This document shows, one piece after another, positions 48,778 through 62,086 of a stretch of 64,000 bases of DNA. The DNA is from Haematococcus lacustris (taxonomy: Eukaryota; Chlorophyta; Chlorophyceae; Chlamydomonadales; Haematococcaceae): NCBI GenBank assembly GCA_030144725.1, contig JASKMD010000015.1:4653810-4717809 (forward strand). Direction: 5' to 3'. Each line of letters opens with the position of its first letter. Position 1 is the first letter of the stretch. A program made the translations under genes and the position numbers. The notes under the pieces are model-generated. The model did no database searches. It was not told the DNA's origin and was given only the letters and a program-made list of their open reading frames with translations.

Positions 48778-50165
48778 AACAAAACTCATTCAACAAGGAA
48801 CAACATGTTGGGCTGTGGGTAATCTCACTCCGCTACAATCATATTGAAGCATCCTCGGTCGCACCCTTGATAACTGCAAACCCCACGTCCGGTGGCACTC
48901 GTTCAAGGGGCTAATCCCCCTATGTGCGGGGCAACAATGCGCACGGTGTGTTGGACAACAAGTGCGGGGCTATGTGCGGGGCTATGTGCGGGGCTATGTG
49001 CGGGGCAACAATGCGCACGGTGTGTTGGACAACAAGTGCGGGGCTATGTGCGGGGCTATGTGCGGGGCAACAATGCGCACGGCGTGTTGGACAACAAGTG
49101 CGGGGCTATGTGCGGGGCTATGTGCGGGGCAACAATGCGCACGGTGTGTTGGACAACAAGTGCGGGGCTATGTGCGGGGCTATGTGCGGGGCTATGTGCG
49201 GGGCTATGTGCGGGGCAACAATGCGCACGGTGTGTTGGACAACAAGTGCGGGGCTATGTGCGGGGCTATGTGCGGGGCAACAATGCGCACGGTGTGTTGG
49301 ACAACAAGTGCGGGGCTATGTGCGGGGCTATGTGCGGGGCAACAATGTGCACGGTGTGTTGGACAACAAGTGCGGGGCTATGTGCGGGGCTATGTGCGGG
49401 GCTATGTGCAGGGCAACAATGCGCACGGTGTGTTGGACAACAAGTGCGGGGCTATGTGCGGGGCTATGTGCGGGGCAACAATGCGCACGGTGTGTTGGAC
49501 AACAAGTGCGGGGCTATGTGCGGGGCTATGTGCGGGGCAACAATGTGCACGGTGTGTTGGACAACAAGTGCGGGGCTATGTGCGGGGCTATGTGCGGGGC
49601 TATGTGCAGGGCAACAATGCGCACGGTGTGTTGGACAACAAGTGCGGGGCTATGTGCGGGGCTATGTGCGGGGCAACAATGCGCACGGTGTGTTGGACAA
49701 CAAGTGCGGGGGTAACAAGGGCAAGGGGTTTACCTTTAGAAGGCTAAGGGCTCTGGCAAGTCCCTTGGCAATTGATGCCGTATTGCGAGGCCACCTTCAC
49801 ATCTTGTGCACTGCGAGCACAAGCACAAGCACAGATGTTGTTGTTGGTGCGGGGCTGCTGCTGGTGCGGGGCTGCTGCTGGTGCGGGGCTGCTGCTGGTG
49901 CTTACCTTGGGTGATTGTATAGCATTCCGCCACACCGGTACGAAAGCTTAAGGTCAAGCCGACCAGTACTCGGCGCCGGCCCTGCCTTGCGCCGAGTAAG
50001 AGACCGAAGTGAGGCAAAGGCAGCCTTTTTATACTGGTCGCTGTCACACTGTGCGCGTGTCCGTCCTTTGACAGCCGTTGCATTTGATGACACGTCCTTA
50101 GCTGCTTGTTAGCTGCTGACAGTTTAGACCTGCAAGGGAGACCTCAGCGGAGACCTCGGAGACTC
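48778..50165 (-). mobile_element. Repeat element R1, copy 2 (inverted relative to copy 1)
   Basis: The reverse complement matches 13770-13854 plus 16410-16865 continuously, giving the uninterrupted form of the element. The 10-bp inverted repeat (49967-49976 with 49989-49998) is kept with a different loop from copy 1. The region where copy 1 has a short 'AGCCCCGCACCAACA' repeat is expanded here into a large minisatellite. Confidence 0.75.
48923..49705 (+). repeat. Minisatellite of about 62 bp, around 12 units, in R1 copy 2
   Basis: Each unit is one GCGCACGGTGTGTTGGACAA block plus one to four copies of the 12-mer TGCGGGGCTATG. All three + strand frames are open across the array (261-340 residues, Cys/Gly/Ala-rich). 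This follows from the absence of stops in the units and is not evidence of a gene. Confidence 0.95.
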
Positions 50166-51468
50166 CATGTCCCCTCATCACTGTAGCTTCATTGGGGCAC
50201 CTTTGATGACGACAAATCCATTCCCTGGTAAAACGCTTCGATCCCTGATCACTGGGCTACTGGTCAAACTTAACAACTTAATGCTTACATAGGCCCTGTT
50301 TGCAGGCCTGGGCATGATAGCACCGCCTATACTCTGCAGCCAGGTGCAACTGTTGCCTGGCCTTGGGCACGCGGTCTTTGAACAGGTTGAGGCCATTTAG
50401 TATTCCTTGCCAGGCGGGGCGCAGCGCCTCAAGGCCCATCCAGCTGCACACCTAAACCACTACACATGCTACACATGTGCTACACATAACTGACGTAGAT
50501 GTATTTCCACATACATACATGGCTGTGCCTACAGCTGTGCCTACAGACTGCGGTCCACTCTCAGGCACTATGCACCTCAGTGGCTGCACGTTTCTTCGCA
50601 AGGTGCAGGGGTACAGGTGGGGCCGTTGGCACGTTGGCACGTTGGCACAACACCATCGCATTGGTCACCGAAGGCATTGTTTGTCAGGCTCACTCCTCGC
50701 TCCGGTGCAGGGTACAAACTCAGGCCATCCAAAACTCAGGCCATCCAAAACCGGTGCAGGATACAAACTCAGGCCATGGCAAAGGCACTTCAGCACTTCA
50801 TGGTCACCAGCAGTGTGAGGCGAAGCAGAACGTCAGGCAGTGTACAGGAAGTGCAAAGGCCTGGACAAGGCAGCTACGCAGCTACCCCTACCCTATAATG
50901 ACTAGCTAGACTGTGTTAGGTGAAGGGAACCAGGTGGGAAGGGGAGGGGGGCTCCACTGGGGGCGGCGCAGGGCCTGAGACATTGTATCAAAGAGGTGCA
51001 GATGCGCATGGCTCAAGCATGGGTATGGTATTGCCACTAAAGCACATGGCTCCACACCGGCTGGACAGGCAGCAGCTCGGACGAACATGACGGGGTCCAG
51101 GTTGTACAATATCAGTTTGGGAAGAGAAGGCTGGATTTGGAAGGATTACTGGCATTGACCGCACATGCACAGAAGGGGTTCGTAGATGATGCCATGCATT
51201 CCATTTTCAGCGCACTGCCGCCCAGGGAGCAACCAAGTGTTGCCATGGTCATCAAGAACAATAATGAGAACTCGCATGCCTTCGTTTTGAGCCCATGTGG
51301 ACTTTAAACCTAGCTATAAAATGCGTTGCAAAAAGTCCAAATACCCTGACCAAGCAGCCTGACAGCTTTATTGTTTGTTTATGCGTATGAATCACCCTAA
51401 ACCGGTATTGCAGCAGTGACATGCAAGGTATGTGATGGAGCGACCCCAGACCCTTCCTCACAACGTTA
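50166..51468. other. Non-coding flank downstream of the monooxygenase gene
   Basis: Around 50195-50275 lies a copy of a short dispersed motif also found near 16740 and 60760. Around 50700-50775 the phrase ACAAACTCAGGCCATCCAAA and variants repeat three or four times. From about 50990 onwards the sequence is the intact counterpart of the duplicate at 2641-4906 and contains the monooxygenase 3' UTR. Confidence 0.5.
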
Positions 51469-54400
51469 TCAACGTCCATTGAGTAGCCCCTTGAGGTTGA
51501 ACCCCTTCAGCAGCCCCGGCACCAGGCCCAGACTAGCCCTACTCTCCTTAGGCGCTTCTGCATACCCCGTCTCTGGCTCCTGCAACTCAATGCTGACGCT
51601 GGCATCAGGCGCAGTGGCGGTGGGCTGTGCGATGTTGAACAGCGGGCTGTAGTCAGCGGAGGTGTAGGGCGCCAGGCGCTCCCTGGGGCCCAGGGCCCAG
51701 CCCTGCACAGCCGACTCCTGGCAGGCATTGCCTACCAGACCCCGCCTTGTGTGTGTGTTGCTGTGTGCGTGTGAGGGGCAGGCAGGGCGTGCAACAGGGG
51801 TCAGGCAGGCCTAGTCCTGTTCGTGAGGCTGGCATTGTCCTGCTTGTCAGACAAGCATGATAGTCCTGCCTGTCAGACAAGCATTCTCCTGCTCACCCAG
51901 TCCAAGGGACCCGACCCACTGCACCCGACCAAAGTGCTGCAGAGATGCCAGGAGCATGCAGGTCAGGCCAGCCAGGTCAGGGCAAGGCCAGGAAGTGGTG
52001 GGCATGGCTGAGTGCAATGCCACGAGTTCGGGCCGGATGGTGCCTGAGGGGATGGTGGGCATGGCCAAGTGGGATGCCAAGAAAGAAAGAAAGAAAAAAA
52101 GAAAGAAAGAAAGAAAGAAAGAAAGACTATGCCCTTGCCGTCGGACGTGCATCAAGATAGGAGAGTAACCTGGGGGCGTGCCATTGCTACCCTCCCACCA
52201 GAGACTAGTGGGATGCCATTACAGCAGGGCTGGTTGAGGCATGGCGCGCTGTCTTTTGCTGTTGAGAGCTAGTCTATTGCTGTGCTAGCCTGAGCTATGC
52301 TTTATCCTATACTCAATATGCTATTGTATGCAGTTATCCTATGTGCCTTGACCCCTTCTCCTATAGTGCCTGCCTACTGCTATGCAGGGTTGTCTACTGC
52401 TATGATACCCTGGGCTATCCTTTATCCTTTACCCTATACCCTGGCAGCTGTAGTCACTGGCTCTCCCCAGGCAGCCAGCAACCCTAGGCAGCACATGGGA
52501 CCCACCTTCCTGTAAGGCGAGAGCCCCAGGTCTGTCACGAGCTGGTCGTGGTAGCATTGCATGTACAGCATGAGCACGCAGCCGCGGTGCTGTTGCGCTG
52601 GCATCACCTTGCGCTTCCACCTGGCGGGAGTGCAGCCAGCAAGCAAGCAAGCGTGTGGCAGGCGGGGCGGTGGTGGTGGTGGTTGTGGTGGTGGGGTGGG
52701 GGTGAGGGTGGGTGGGTGGGTGGAGTGCCAGCATGTGAGCTGGCCAGCTGGCCAGCAGTAAACTAGTGGGTGGTGGACGGTGGTGAGGGCTGGTGAGCTG
52801 TGGCAGGGCGACAGCAGGCCCCCTGTGCTGCGCCACAGCAGCAGATGCCATGTAGCCACATGTGCAGGAACACTGGCAAAGGATGGGCACGAGCCTGGTG
52901 GGCTGGAGCTGCTGGGTTCAGTGTGTCAATCCTTGGTACACCTGGCCCTTAGGGGACGAAGCAATGGGGAAGCTGTGAGCTACAGTGGGAGTGCATGCAG
53001 CTGGTGTCACCACAGCCAGCCTGGCAGGTGGAAGGAGTGGTGGAGCTGGTGGCCAGCATCCCCACCCATTCTCCATCCCTCCCCCCACCCCTCCCCCCAC
53101 CCCTCCCCCCACCCCCCCCCCTACCCCCCACCTCTGCTGCTCCTTCACGTCTGCCTGCATGACCTGCACTGGCGGCAGCTGCACCCGGCCTTGCAGCAGG
53201 GCAGTGAGCCACAGGGACTGCAGGCCGGAGGTGAGGATGTTGTTGTAGGTGGACACCTCTGCAGCCAGGCAATCTAGGGGGGATGGCAGCCGTGGTGGCA
53301 GCCAGGCAACCAGGGGGTCGGCATACCTAGTGCGTTGCAGAGGCCCAAAGCTAGACACTAGGTTGTGATGGCGGCAAAGCAGCCTTGAGGCTGCCAGTCT
53401 AGTGATGTGAGCTGCCACCCTCAATGTGTGCTAGCCAACACGGTGGTGGTTGGGTGCTACAGGAGGTGGAGAAGCTGGCGGTGCCACAGTGGGCTCTCAA
53501 AATGGGCTGCGGTGGTGGGCAGGTGGTGATGGTGTGATGGTGGTGATGGTGGTGATGGTGGGACAGGAGGTGGTGGACAAGCAAGCAACCAGACTGGCTG
53601 TTCCGTGACATCCGCCCACCCAAACCCACCCACCCAAACCCACCCACCCAAACCCACTGACCGACCACCCTCACCAGAAGCACCCACCTGCACCAATGAA
53701 CGCCAGGTTTGGAATGCATGGCGGGATGATGCTGCACACCAGGCAGGGATAGGAGGTCAGCGCTGAGGAGCAGTTGGGTTCAGCAGTGGCCTGGCCTATG
53801 ATGGCTGTACTGCACCCCTGTCTGCCACCCTCCTCCTGCTCAGCAGCCTGTACAGGTGCTCACAGCCCGTCATCAGCCAGGACTCACTTCCTGTACAGGT
53901 AGAGGCCGTCCTTCTGCAGGTCTAGCTTGGCCCGCAGCGTCCCTGGCAGGTACTCGTAGCTCTTGGTGTAGCCTGTGCTCCGCCAGGCAAGAGCCAGGCG
54001 GCAGCAGGGTGGGCAGGCAGCTGGTGGCAGGGTGGGGCAGGCAGGCGGCTGCAGGGCGGGTGCCAGGAGCCTGGGCTCAGCCCATTGCCAGCCCATGCCT
54101 GCACCTGCTCCCTGCCCCCTGCCCCTGCAGCTCACCTGTACAGAACAGCACCAGGTCAGCGCGCAGGAAGCTGCCGTCCTGCAGCAGGATGCCGTTGGCG
54201 GTGAAGGACTGGATGGAGCCTGAGGGCAGGGCCAGAGGGGTGGTGCAGCATGGTGACCGCTGCTGTGTGGGGAGGCTGGGTTCAGAGTTCAGGGGCCAGG
54301 GGTCGGAGGCCAGGGGCCAGGGAGGGTGGTGAGGGAGGGGGCTGCTTCCGGGCATGCTGTGAGAGCTGGAGCAGGAGCTGGAGCAGGAGCTGCAGGGTGC

Positions 54401-57400
54401 CCCTCACAACAGGGAGGCGAGCAGGCCATACGCACACACTAAGCCAGCCCCTTGCAGTGGTAGCATTGACACCTGGGGGCAGCGGTGTCTGCTCCTGACC
54501 TACTCCCCTCCCTGTTGTGATGGGTACCCTGCAGGGGTGCGTGACCCGGCTGTCCATGTGTTTGGCTGCCTAGTGTCCGGTGTGTGAGGTCCAGTCTAGT
54601 CTGCATGAACCCCCTCAAAGCTGGGTGGCAGAGGTCAGGGGTGAGGGGCCAGGGGTGAAGGGCCAGGGCCCAGGGCCCAGGCATGCATGCATGCACCCTC
54701 TCACATGCTCTAATTGTCCAGTAGCATGGCAGAGTGCTGTGTCCAGCTGACCTGCCCAGCCCTGTTCAAGGCTGGTACTGCGTAGGTGACACCACGCCTG
54801 GCATGCCTCCAGCCCCCCCCTGCCTAGGTCAGTTGCATGGCCACTCTGCATGGAGCCCATCACCCCATCACCCATCAAATGGGTGATATAGAAAAAAGGG
54901 TGACAGTGCTGTGTTCTGTGGCAAGGCATGGCGGCCATGATAGGGGAGGACTGGGTGCAGTGACAGTACTGTGCTCTGTGCTGCCTGAACAGGCAAGGCA
55001 TGGCGACCAGTGTGGCAGGCCTGGCTCACCCCTGACTGTGGGCACTGCCCCGGGCATGATCCACTTGGCAGCTTTGTTGTCCAGGATTTGGCTGCCACTG
55101 AACAAGTCCCTGGGCAGCCGTTCCATGGGCAGCTGCAACAGCAGGATGACATCAACCAGGGCGGGGCAGGTGCGGTGCGGTGCGGTGCGGTGCGGTGCGG
55201 TGAGGTGTCCATATGGCAGGACATTGGCAGGGAAGTGTTGTGTATTGGGCAGCCTGGCAGAGACGAGCTCCAGCCTATTGTCCTGCCACCCCTCTCTCAG
55301 CTTCCACATGCCTGAACCCTGGCATCATCTACTGTCGTGACATGTTGCCTGACTGAATGAACAAGACTGAGGGCGGCCTGCTGCTGGCAAGCCCTGAGCT
55401 GCTAGGTGCTCTCATACCATGATTGCATGGTGGGAGCAAGGCTGGTCACCAGGCCAGGGAGAGCAGGGACTAGCCAGGCGAGGGGGACGAGTATGTGTCT
55501 GGTGCTGAGCTATGCCTGCTGCCATGAGTGCATGGCTGTGGTGCCAGACTGGCAGGTTGGCCCCTAGGGGGTCAGGCAGCAGTGCAGGGGGCTGGCTCCC
55601 TCAGCCTCAGGGACACTGGGGTGGGGCTGGTCACCCGCCTTGCTCAGCTCTACTCACCCGCTCCGCTGACAGGTTGAAGTCCGCCTGAATGTAGCCTGTA
55701 GGGCGAGTTCAACACATAGCGCACATCGTCATCCACACTCACCAGTCACTGCTTTTGTAAATGTTGCTTCTAGGATTGTTGTTGCTGTGACCCGCGGTAT
55801 TTGGCTGAGTATTACGCTGATGATGACCGGCAAGCAGACATGACAATGGACATGGGGATGCCGGCCTGTTGTGCCGCTGGTGAGGCCCTGAATTCCATGT
55901 AGGCAGGCCTCCCTGCCTATGCATGCCTTGACGCCTGCCTGAGCCTGCCTGAGCAAGGCTGAGCAGTTGAGCAGGCACCCATCCTGGCTAGCCCCGACGC
56001 CATGCCATGGTTGATATGGGGGAGGCAACAGCATGGCAGCAGCCCTGATGGCCCACCAACCACCCTGACCCTGTGCCTGGCACCACCATGCTGGGACAGC
56101 TGGCCACCACAAGGCCCCACAGGACAGCAGGCAGGGCAGGCTGTGGGCCACTTTGGCCCTGGTCAGTCCAGTCACGGGCAGTTAATGCAGTGGTTGTGCA
56201 TGTGCGCCACTTCTGCACTGCTCTAAACATTGTTTCTTGCAGGACAACGGTCAGCGCGTGTGGCCGACATCCCTCCTCTCCTGTAACTAACCAGGGACAG
56301 CGCTGAAAGAACTGAATTAACAAAGACTAAGGAGCTGCCTGCGCTGGCAGTTCTTTGCTTTCTATGAGTGAGCCCACAAATGAGGGTCATGGCAGGTGGG
56401 GTGCAGTGGCCCATGGCTTGAGGGTCATGGCACTCACGCAGCCAGCAGCTTACTGTCAAGGGGCATGCGCAGCCTTGGGGCATGCGGAGGCATGGAGTTG
56501 CCCTGATGACACACGCTCTCACCTTCAAACCAGCGCCAGAACAGTCTCTTGACGGGCTTTATAGCTTTGTGCATCACCTGCACAGGTCGCCACTGACAGC
56601 CTGGCTGGAGCCCGGTGGCCCTGCCATGGCTAGCTCTGCTGTGCGCGCTGCACTGCGGCCATGCTTTGCAGCTGCAGAGGTCCACCCAGCATACAGTGCA
56701 CTTGCAGATCAGAATGCCGTGGACGTCCCAGCATGACACAGTCCATGCATATTGAAAACTGCCAGATCATGAAATTCTGAGTGACACTCTGCACTGTGAG
56801 CAAGAAGAAGCAGGCTTGTGAGTCCCGTCCCTAGCTGAGTGCAATGTCTGTCACTGACGGCTGATGGCTGATTGCTGATGGTCAATTGCTGGCTGGTAAC
56901 TGGTATCATGCACAAGCAAGAGGAAGGGTGGCTCCCCCTGGAAACATGGAGCATCCAAGCAAGCGCAGGAACCCTCCAGGCTGTGCAAGTGGCCTCGGAC
57001 GCAGACACAGATCCAGCACTGCGTTGTGTGCCTCGACCTGCTATTTGGAGCTTTGCTGGTGCCTGCCTGCAGTGCCTGCCTGAGCGGATGGCTTGCTGGT
57101 GTAGTAGGGTGGCAGCATGTCCACGATGGCGCGGTTGAAGACGATGCTGCGAATGGACAGGCCGTGGACCTGCAGTGGCCGCAGCGCAACCGGCGGTGAT
57201 GACGGTGGTGGTGTAGAGAGGGTGAGAAGTGGTGGCCACCGCGCTCCAGGCAGCCCCACGGATGAGTCAGCCTAGACAGACGGACTGGACAGCCCGTTCG
57301 TGCCTGATGCACTGTCGTATGTGGTGAGGGTGAGGGATACAAGTGGTGGTGGTGGTGGTGGTGGTGGTGGTGGTGATGGTTGTGGTGGTAGTGGTGGCGG

Positions 57401-60321
57401 CAAGGGACATCAATATCGCACTGCTTCACTGCTGAGTTGCTGGCTCCCCATACACCTGCTCCCCATACAAACCCAGCAGCCACTAACAATCTGAGAGTCC
57501 TCAGCGGCTAATCTACTTGCATTGCTGCCGTCACGACCTGCTGCTGCTGCTGCTGCTGCTGTTTGCGGCTCTGCCTTTCCCCCTGATCAGCGCTGGTCTG
57601 CTGGCTCCCCAAGCACCTGCCGCGGCACAGGCCAGTGCCCCTGCCTCAGGAGTGCTGTCACGCTGCGGGCGCGTTTGCTTGCAGCCAGCATGGTCTGCAC
57701 GTCCACCGCAGTCTTGCCCGCCCCCACCACCACCACGTCCTTGTTGTCTGCAGGGGCGACCAAAGGCGGGCACAGCAAGGTGCAATGACGTGGCACACAG
57801 CACGAATCGAACCCTGCGCCAAGATGTTGGTTGGCTTCACAAATTCTCCAGCCCGGTGTGGCTGTTTAGGGCTCTTGGGGTAAGGTGTTGCAGCATTGTT
57901 GAAGCACAAGGGACACGCACCGGGATGTTGCTTGATGTCACCTAGTTATGAGCCCGGTGTGGCTCCTAGTGGCGTGTGAAATGAGTTGGTGCAACGGTGG
58001 ATTGCCGTCACCACAATGCCCAAAGCAGGCAGATGCCCGCCATAGCCGGGGGAGCACCATTGCATAGCTGGCCAACAGCAGCGTCATATAGACCTGAAAT
58101 AATGAAGTAATGGAGTAATGAAGCTCAGTCAAAAACGCCCAGCGCTGATCCTGGTCGAGCAGTCCTACTTTCTCCGCCCAGCGCATGTTTGTGACCCATG
58201 CACAGCAGCCGGAATTACTAGATAAGGTCCTGACGAGCCAGCTTGCCCCCTACCTGCCAAGGACGGGTCGGTAAAGTGCTTGGCGTGCGTGCACTGGCCC
58301 TTAAACTCTGCTTCATTCTGCAGCAGCAACATGCAGCCAGCAGACCCAGACGCACAAGGCGCATGAGGCCAAGGCATGTTTAAAGGCCTGCCATCTTGGG
58401 CAACCCGCCTCAAGCAATCACAACCTTGGCTTGGCAGGCTGGTGCAGTAGGGCTGCAGCAGGCCAGACAGATGGTGGCAGGAGATGAATTGGTCAGGCCA
58501 GTGGGGCAGTGCATGAGCAGGCCCAGGCAGATGCCGGCTTACCTCTCTGCCACCATCATCACATGGTAGCTGCCAGCCAGTCCCGCTGCACCTCACCCTC
58601 ATCCCACCACCACCTGAACTCGCACCTGCACCTCACCTCCACCTCACCTCAATGCGGGGAATGAGTGGCTGGTTGTAGATGCCCGTAGCCATCACGACAA
58701 AGTCCGCGGCCACTGAGTAGAAGCGGTCCGCCACGCAGTCAAGGTACAGCACGCGCCACCCCTGGCCATGAGGTCCTGGCCGCAGCTGCAGCAGCAGCCG
58801 GGCACACCCTGGTGTCCTGGCAGGAGCCACGGCCCGCTGACTGTCACCAGGCTGACACTGGCTGGCGCACGCACTGAGTGGCTGCATCAGCAGACCACAC
58901 CCAGACCCTGGGCAGCCTGGATGCCCTGTGGAAGTAGGTTGCGTGCAGGTGCTGGAGGGGGGCACATGCAGGTAGGTGCACCAGAGGGTCGAGCGATACA
59001 CCTACCTCCTGAAGCTGTGCTCCTGACTATGTGTGAGGCGCACTCCTACTACAACCAGCGGCTCCCCTATGCCCTCCCCCAGGCCTCCTGTGCCGCCCTC
59101 ACCGACCCAACCCGGGCTGCAAAGCGAGCACAGGGGGCAAAGCGAGCAAGGAGGCCGCCCCTACTCAAGACGTGAAGGCGACTCCCTGGGTGCCCCTCCC
59201 CACGCGGCAGGTGGTCAGCATGCGGTGCTACTTTGTTGACCCAGGCAACCAGTGGCTGCGCTGCAGCAGGCTGTCTGCTGTGCTCAGGTTGTGCTGAGGC
59301 TCGTCAGGGGCTTTGGCTCATGCGATTTCTTGGTGGGGTGGGCCATGTCAGGCTGGGTGTGACCATGAACAGTGTGGGCAGATGAGGTGCCAGTGGGATG
59401 CTGACTTAGTGTGATGACGCACCTGTCGCAGGCTGCCATTGACATCAAGCATAGTCATGTTCCCAAGTGGCTTCTGCTCAAAGCAGGCCATGCCAAGCGG
59501 CAAGAACAGCTGAGCTCAGGCCAGTCCAGGCCAAGCCAAGCCAGGTGGGCCATGCTCAGCGGCCCCAACCTGACCTGTATGCTGTGAATGTCAAGGGCTG
59601 CCTACCCAAGAGGTCAGTGAGTGCAGTGACACTGCACGTGATGATCTGCAAGCTCATGGCCATCGACCTTACTGATGCCTCATTTCCTTACTGATATGCT
59701 TACCACGTGGGTTCTATGCAGCGTATGCCAGCTACGCATGCAGATGTCAGTGCATACAGAGCATTGCAGAACATCACTGCCAGCGCACCCATGCTGCCAG
59801 AGCAAGCTGAGGCACACCTGCAGCAGCCTGCAGTTCAGCTTGATGTACTGGTGCAGGCTGAAGTGCTCAGCATAGGCTCGGATGTAGGCCTGCACCTCCA
59901 GGCCCGTGGGGTAAGTGGTGGCAGGCCGTAGGTGCTCAGGGTAGGGGAAGTCCGGGAAGGTGTATAAGTCCCAGGGACCTGCAGAGACGCTGTGCACTCC
60001 TTGGCACTGGTCCAGTGCGAGGCTGGATGAGCAGGCTGCCAGGCGGCCTGCCCCTTCCTCACCCACATTGCAAGCAGTACCCGTAATAATTCTGCAGTAT
60101 GGGTGCAAGCATTAGCTCGACACATTAGCTTGCAAGTAACTGTGACACTGTTTTGCCTGCAGCGATCAGCCAGGCCGCACCTTAGACCAGACGCCTCCTA
60201 CTTCTCCGTTGCCCTCCAAAGCAAGAACCTGGAAGTCTGCTTCCGACAACCGGCGGATAACTTGCAGACCTGCGACTCCACATCCGACGACCACCACTCT
60301 CTTCACGCCACAATGCGGCAT
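51469..60321 (-). CDS. Flavin-containing monooxygenase
   Basis: NADPH- and FAD-dependent oxygenation of a soft nucleophile; the substrate is unknown. Fifteen exons in phase give 545 residues: 60321-60181, 60006-59818, 58785-58648, 58317-58254, 57747-57617, 57169-57080, 56577-56523, 55695-55658, 55132-55030, 54219-54136, 53972-53888, 53731-53688, 53258-53132, 52620-52506, 51702-51469. The FAD motif VVVVGCGVAG is at residues 9-18 and GGVW at about 41-44. The family signature FKGQCTHAKHF, which fits FxGxxxHxxx(Y/F), is at about 161-171. The NADPH motif VVVVGAGKTAVD starts at about 182. FCTGYT follows near 342, then RNIIPPCIPNLAFIGAE and a helical C-terminus. The exon 2 acceptor is the phase-consistent choice among several. 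Intron 6 appears to use a GC donor. The last two exons and 3' flank are duplicated, inverted and broken, at 2641-4906. Confidence 0.9.
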
Positions 60322-60824
60322 CGTCTACATTGCTGTGGGTGTTAGGACGACCGCAGCGAAACTACGTTCTGACGACGGAGCGGGTAAGGGTCTGATCATT
60401 GGGTGCGTGCGTGAGTTACTGCGTGCCAAATGCGACTCGGGGAAGCGTTCACTTGACGCTCCTAATACGGCCAACCATTAGAGCGGAGAGGCAGCCTAAC
60501 ACTGAGTAATAGCTACACTACGAAGTATATCATGACAACTTGCATACAACATATTTCTACATGATGCTGCTCCTGCTGCTGCTGGTGGTTATGCCACCCA
60601 CACCTTACGCACCGTATTGACCATACATTACATAACATCACGTTCACAACAATTCTAGACACTCATGCGAGACCTGCATGCAAGACATGTCAAGGTGTTG
60701 ACCTGTGGGTAACCAGGTATACCCTTGATGACTACAAACCCCATCCCTGATGGCACGTTTCCCTCATAGGACCACTGGATTCCCCATCAAAATTCATCAG
60801 TTCATGAAAGGCTGACAGGCCCCT
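60322..60824. promoter_or_regulatory. Upstream region of the monooxygenase gene
   Basis: Contains the presumed promoter (- strand). At 60718-60800 (reverse orientation) it carries the short dispersed motif with core ATGGGGTTTGTAGTCATCAA. No core promoter element could be assigned. Confidence 0.4.
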
Positions 60825-61083
60825 TGTCCCTCACTAGGGCCTCCATTTGAGCCGGATCAGAAGTACCTACTAGCAGCCACTGGCAACCACTAGCAGCCAC
60901 TAACTAGATCCGGCTCAAACAGTGTTATTGGGCTGTGTGGAGTAAACCCAGTGCACATGGCACATGAGCCCGCCTACCACCTACAATATTGCCTGACCCG
61001 AGGGCTATGATGTAGAGTTGGCATGACAAAACATGCACTAATTGTAAGCTGATGACAGCTCAACAAAGGGGGCACACATTACT
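60825..61083 (-). repeat. Conserved 3' flank of the Fanzor-like ORF, with inverted repeat
   Basis: The reverse complement is nearly identical to 17765-18022, downstream of the homologous C-terminus there. It contains the same perfect 13-bp inverted repeat, 60846-60858 with 60907-60919. The loop differs from the other copy by one base and contains the direct repeat AGTGGCTGCTAGT. Identity stops at about 60825, which I take as the edge of the mobile unit. Confidence 0.75.
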
Positions 61084-62056
61084 GTGCCTCAGCAGGCTGC
61101 TGCTGCTCCTGGGCCTTGGGGGGCTTGTCTCGCAGCCGCTTGTAGCCCAGGCCAGGGTACTCCTTGCCCTTGGCTGGCAGAGCTCCCTGGTCTGGCCAGT
61201 AGCACAGCTCCAGCGGCCGCCACTTGCTCTCCCCAATGCGCTGCATGTTCAGCGCTGGATTGCAGTCCCTGTCCAGCCACCTGCCTGGCTGTGGGGCTGG
61301 CTTGGCTTTGGCAGCCTTGCCCTTGCCCCTGCCCTTGGTGGGCTCAGCTGCCCCTGGCTCAGCCTTGGTGCGCTTGCTGCGCTTGGCTGGCTGGGGTGTG
61401 CTGGGCCCTGGCTCTAAGGCTGCTGGCTGTGTGGCTGCCTGGCCGCTGCGTGGGGCCTGTGGGGGCCTGCGGGGGGTGACTGGCTCAGGTTCTGACTCTG
61501 ACTCAGAGTCAGACTGTGGCTCTGGATCAGAGTCACAGTCTGACTCACAGTCAGAGTCAGTGTCGCACTCCATGCTGGCAGGCTGGGCAGGTTCTGGCTG
61601 GGCAGGGGCCCGTGGGGGCAGGGGGGGTAGAGGGGGAGCATCAGGGGGTTGGGGAGGCTGCACGGCTGGAGGCTGACGGGCGCTGAGGTACCCCGGGGAG
61701 GGGTAGCCAACCAGGCATGTCAAGAAAATCCGCAGCACAAATAGCGACGCAATCACGCGGAGCTGGGAGTGGATTTCAGCCCGCAGCCGGAGGTGCTCCC
61801 TCAGCTTGCGCCTGGTCTTCTTACAGCCGCGCAGCACTGCGCCCTCGGGGACCTTGATGACCTGCAGCCAAGCGAGGTTGCCATTTTGACAGGCCAAGAC
61901 ACAACGCGGGGTCGACACAAACAGTGCGGGGACACATAAGGCGTGGCCGTCGCCTGACGTCGGGTCGTGTTCCAGCCATCCCGTCGGGCCTGTCGTTGCT
62001 TGCCTTGGGCGGAACGAGACGCTGCAATGGAACCAACAGGAGCCACGGGTTATCAC
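61079..62056 (-). CDS. Proline-rich ORF with a Fanzor/TnpB-like C-terminal motif
   Basis: Open for 325 residues on the - strand. It has a basic segment (CKKTRRKLREHLRLRAEI), a hydrophobic stretch, a Pro-rich part, an Asp/Ser/Glu-rich acidic part and a Lys/Ala-rich basic part. It ends in GRWLDRDCNPALNMQ...WRPLELCYWPDQGALPAKGKEYPGLGYKRLRD. The DRDxNxAxNM motif matches the third RuvC motif of TnpB/Fanzor (family knowledge). The rest of a nuclease (earlier RuvC motifs, zinc ribbon) is not visible. It may be a remnant, or a C-terminal exon captured by another gene. The initiation codon is unclear, and splicing to upstream exons is likely. Confidence 0.5.
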   Translation of the reverse strand: MITRGSCWFHCSVSFRPRQATTGPTGWLEHDPTSGDGHALCVPALFVSTPRCVLACQNGNLAWLQVIKVPEGAVLRGCKKTRRKLREHLRLRAEIHSQLRVIASLFVLRIFLTCLVGYPSPGYLSARQPPAVQPPQPPDAPPLPPLPPRAPAQPEPAQPASMECDTDSDCESDCDSDPEPQSDSESESEPEPVTPRRPPQAPRSGQAATQPAALEPGPSTPQPAKRSKRTKAEPGAAEPTKGRGKGKAAKAKPAPQPGRWLDRDCNPALNMQRIGESKWRPLELCYWPDQGALPAKGKEYPGLGYKRLRDKPPKAQEQQQPAEAQ

Positions 62057-62086
62057 ACAGCGCGTAACTCACGTCTAGGGCTCACG

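Noticed and set aside
48892..49914. 340-residue Cys-rich frame.
   Set aside because: It spans a minisatellite that is open in all three frames, and composition follows the repeat.
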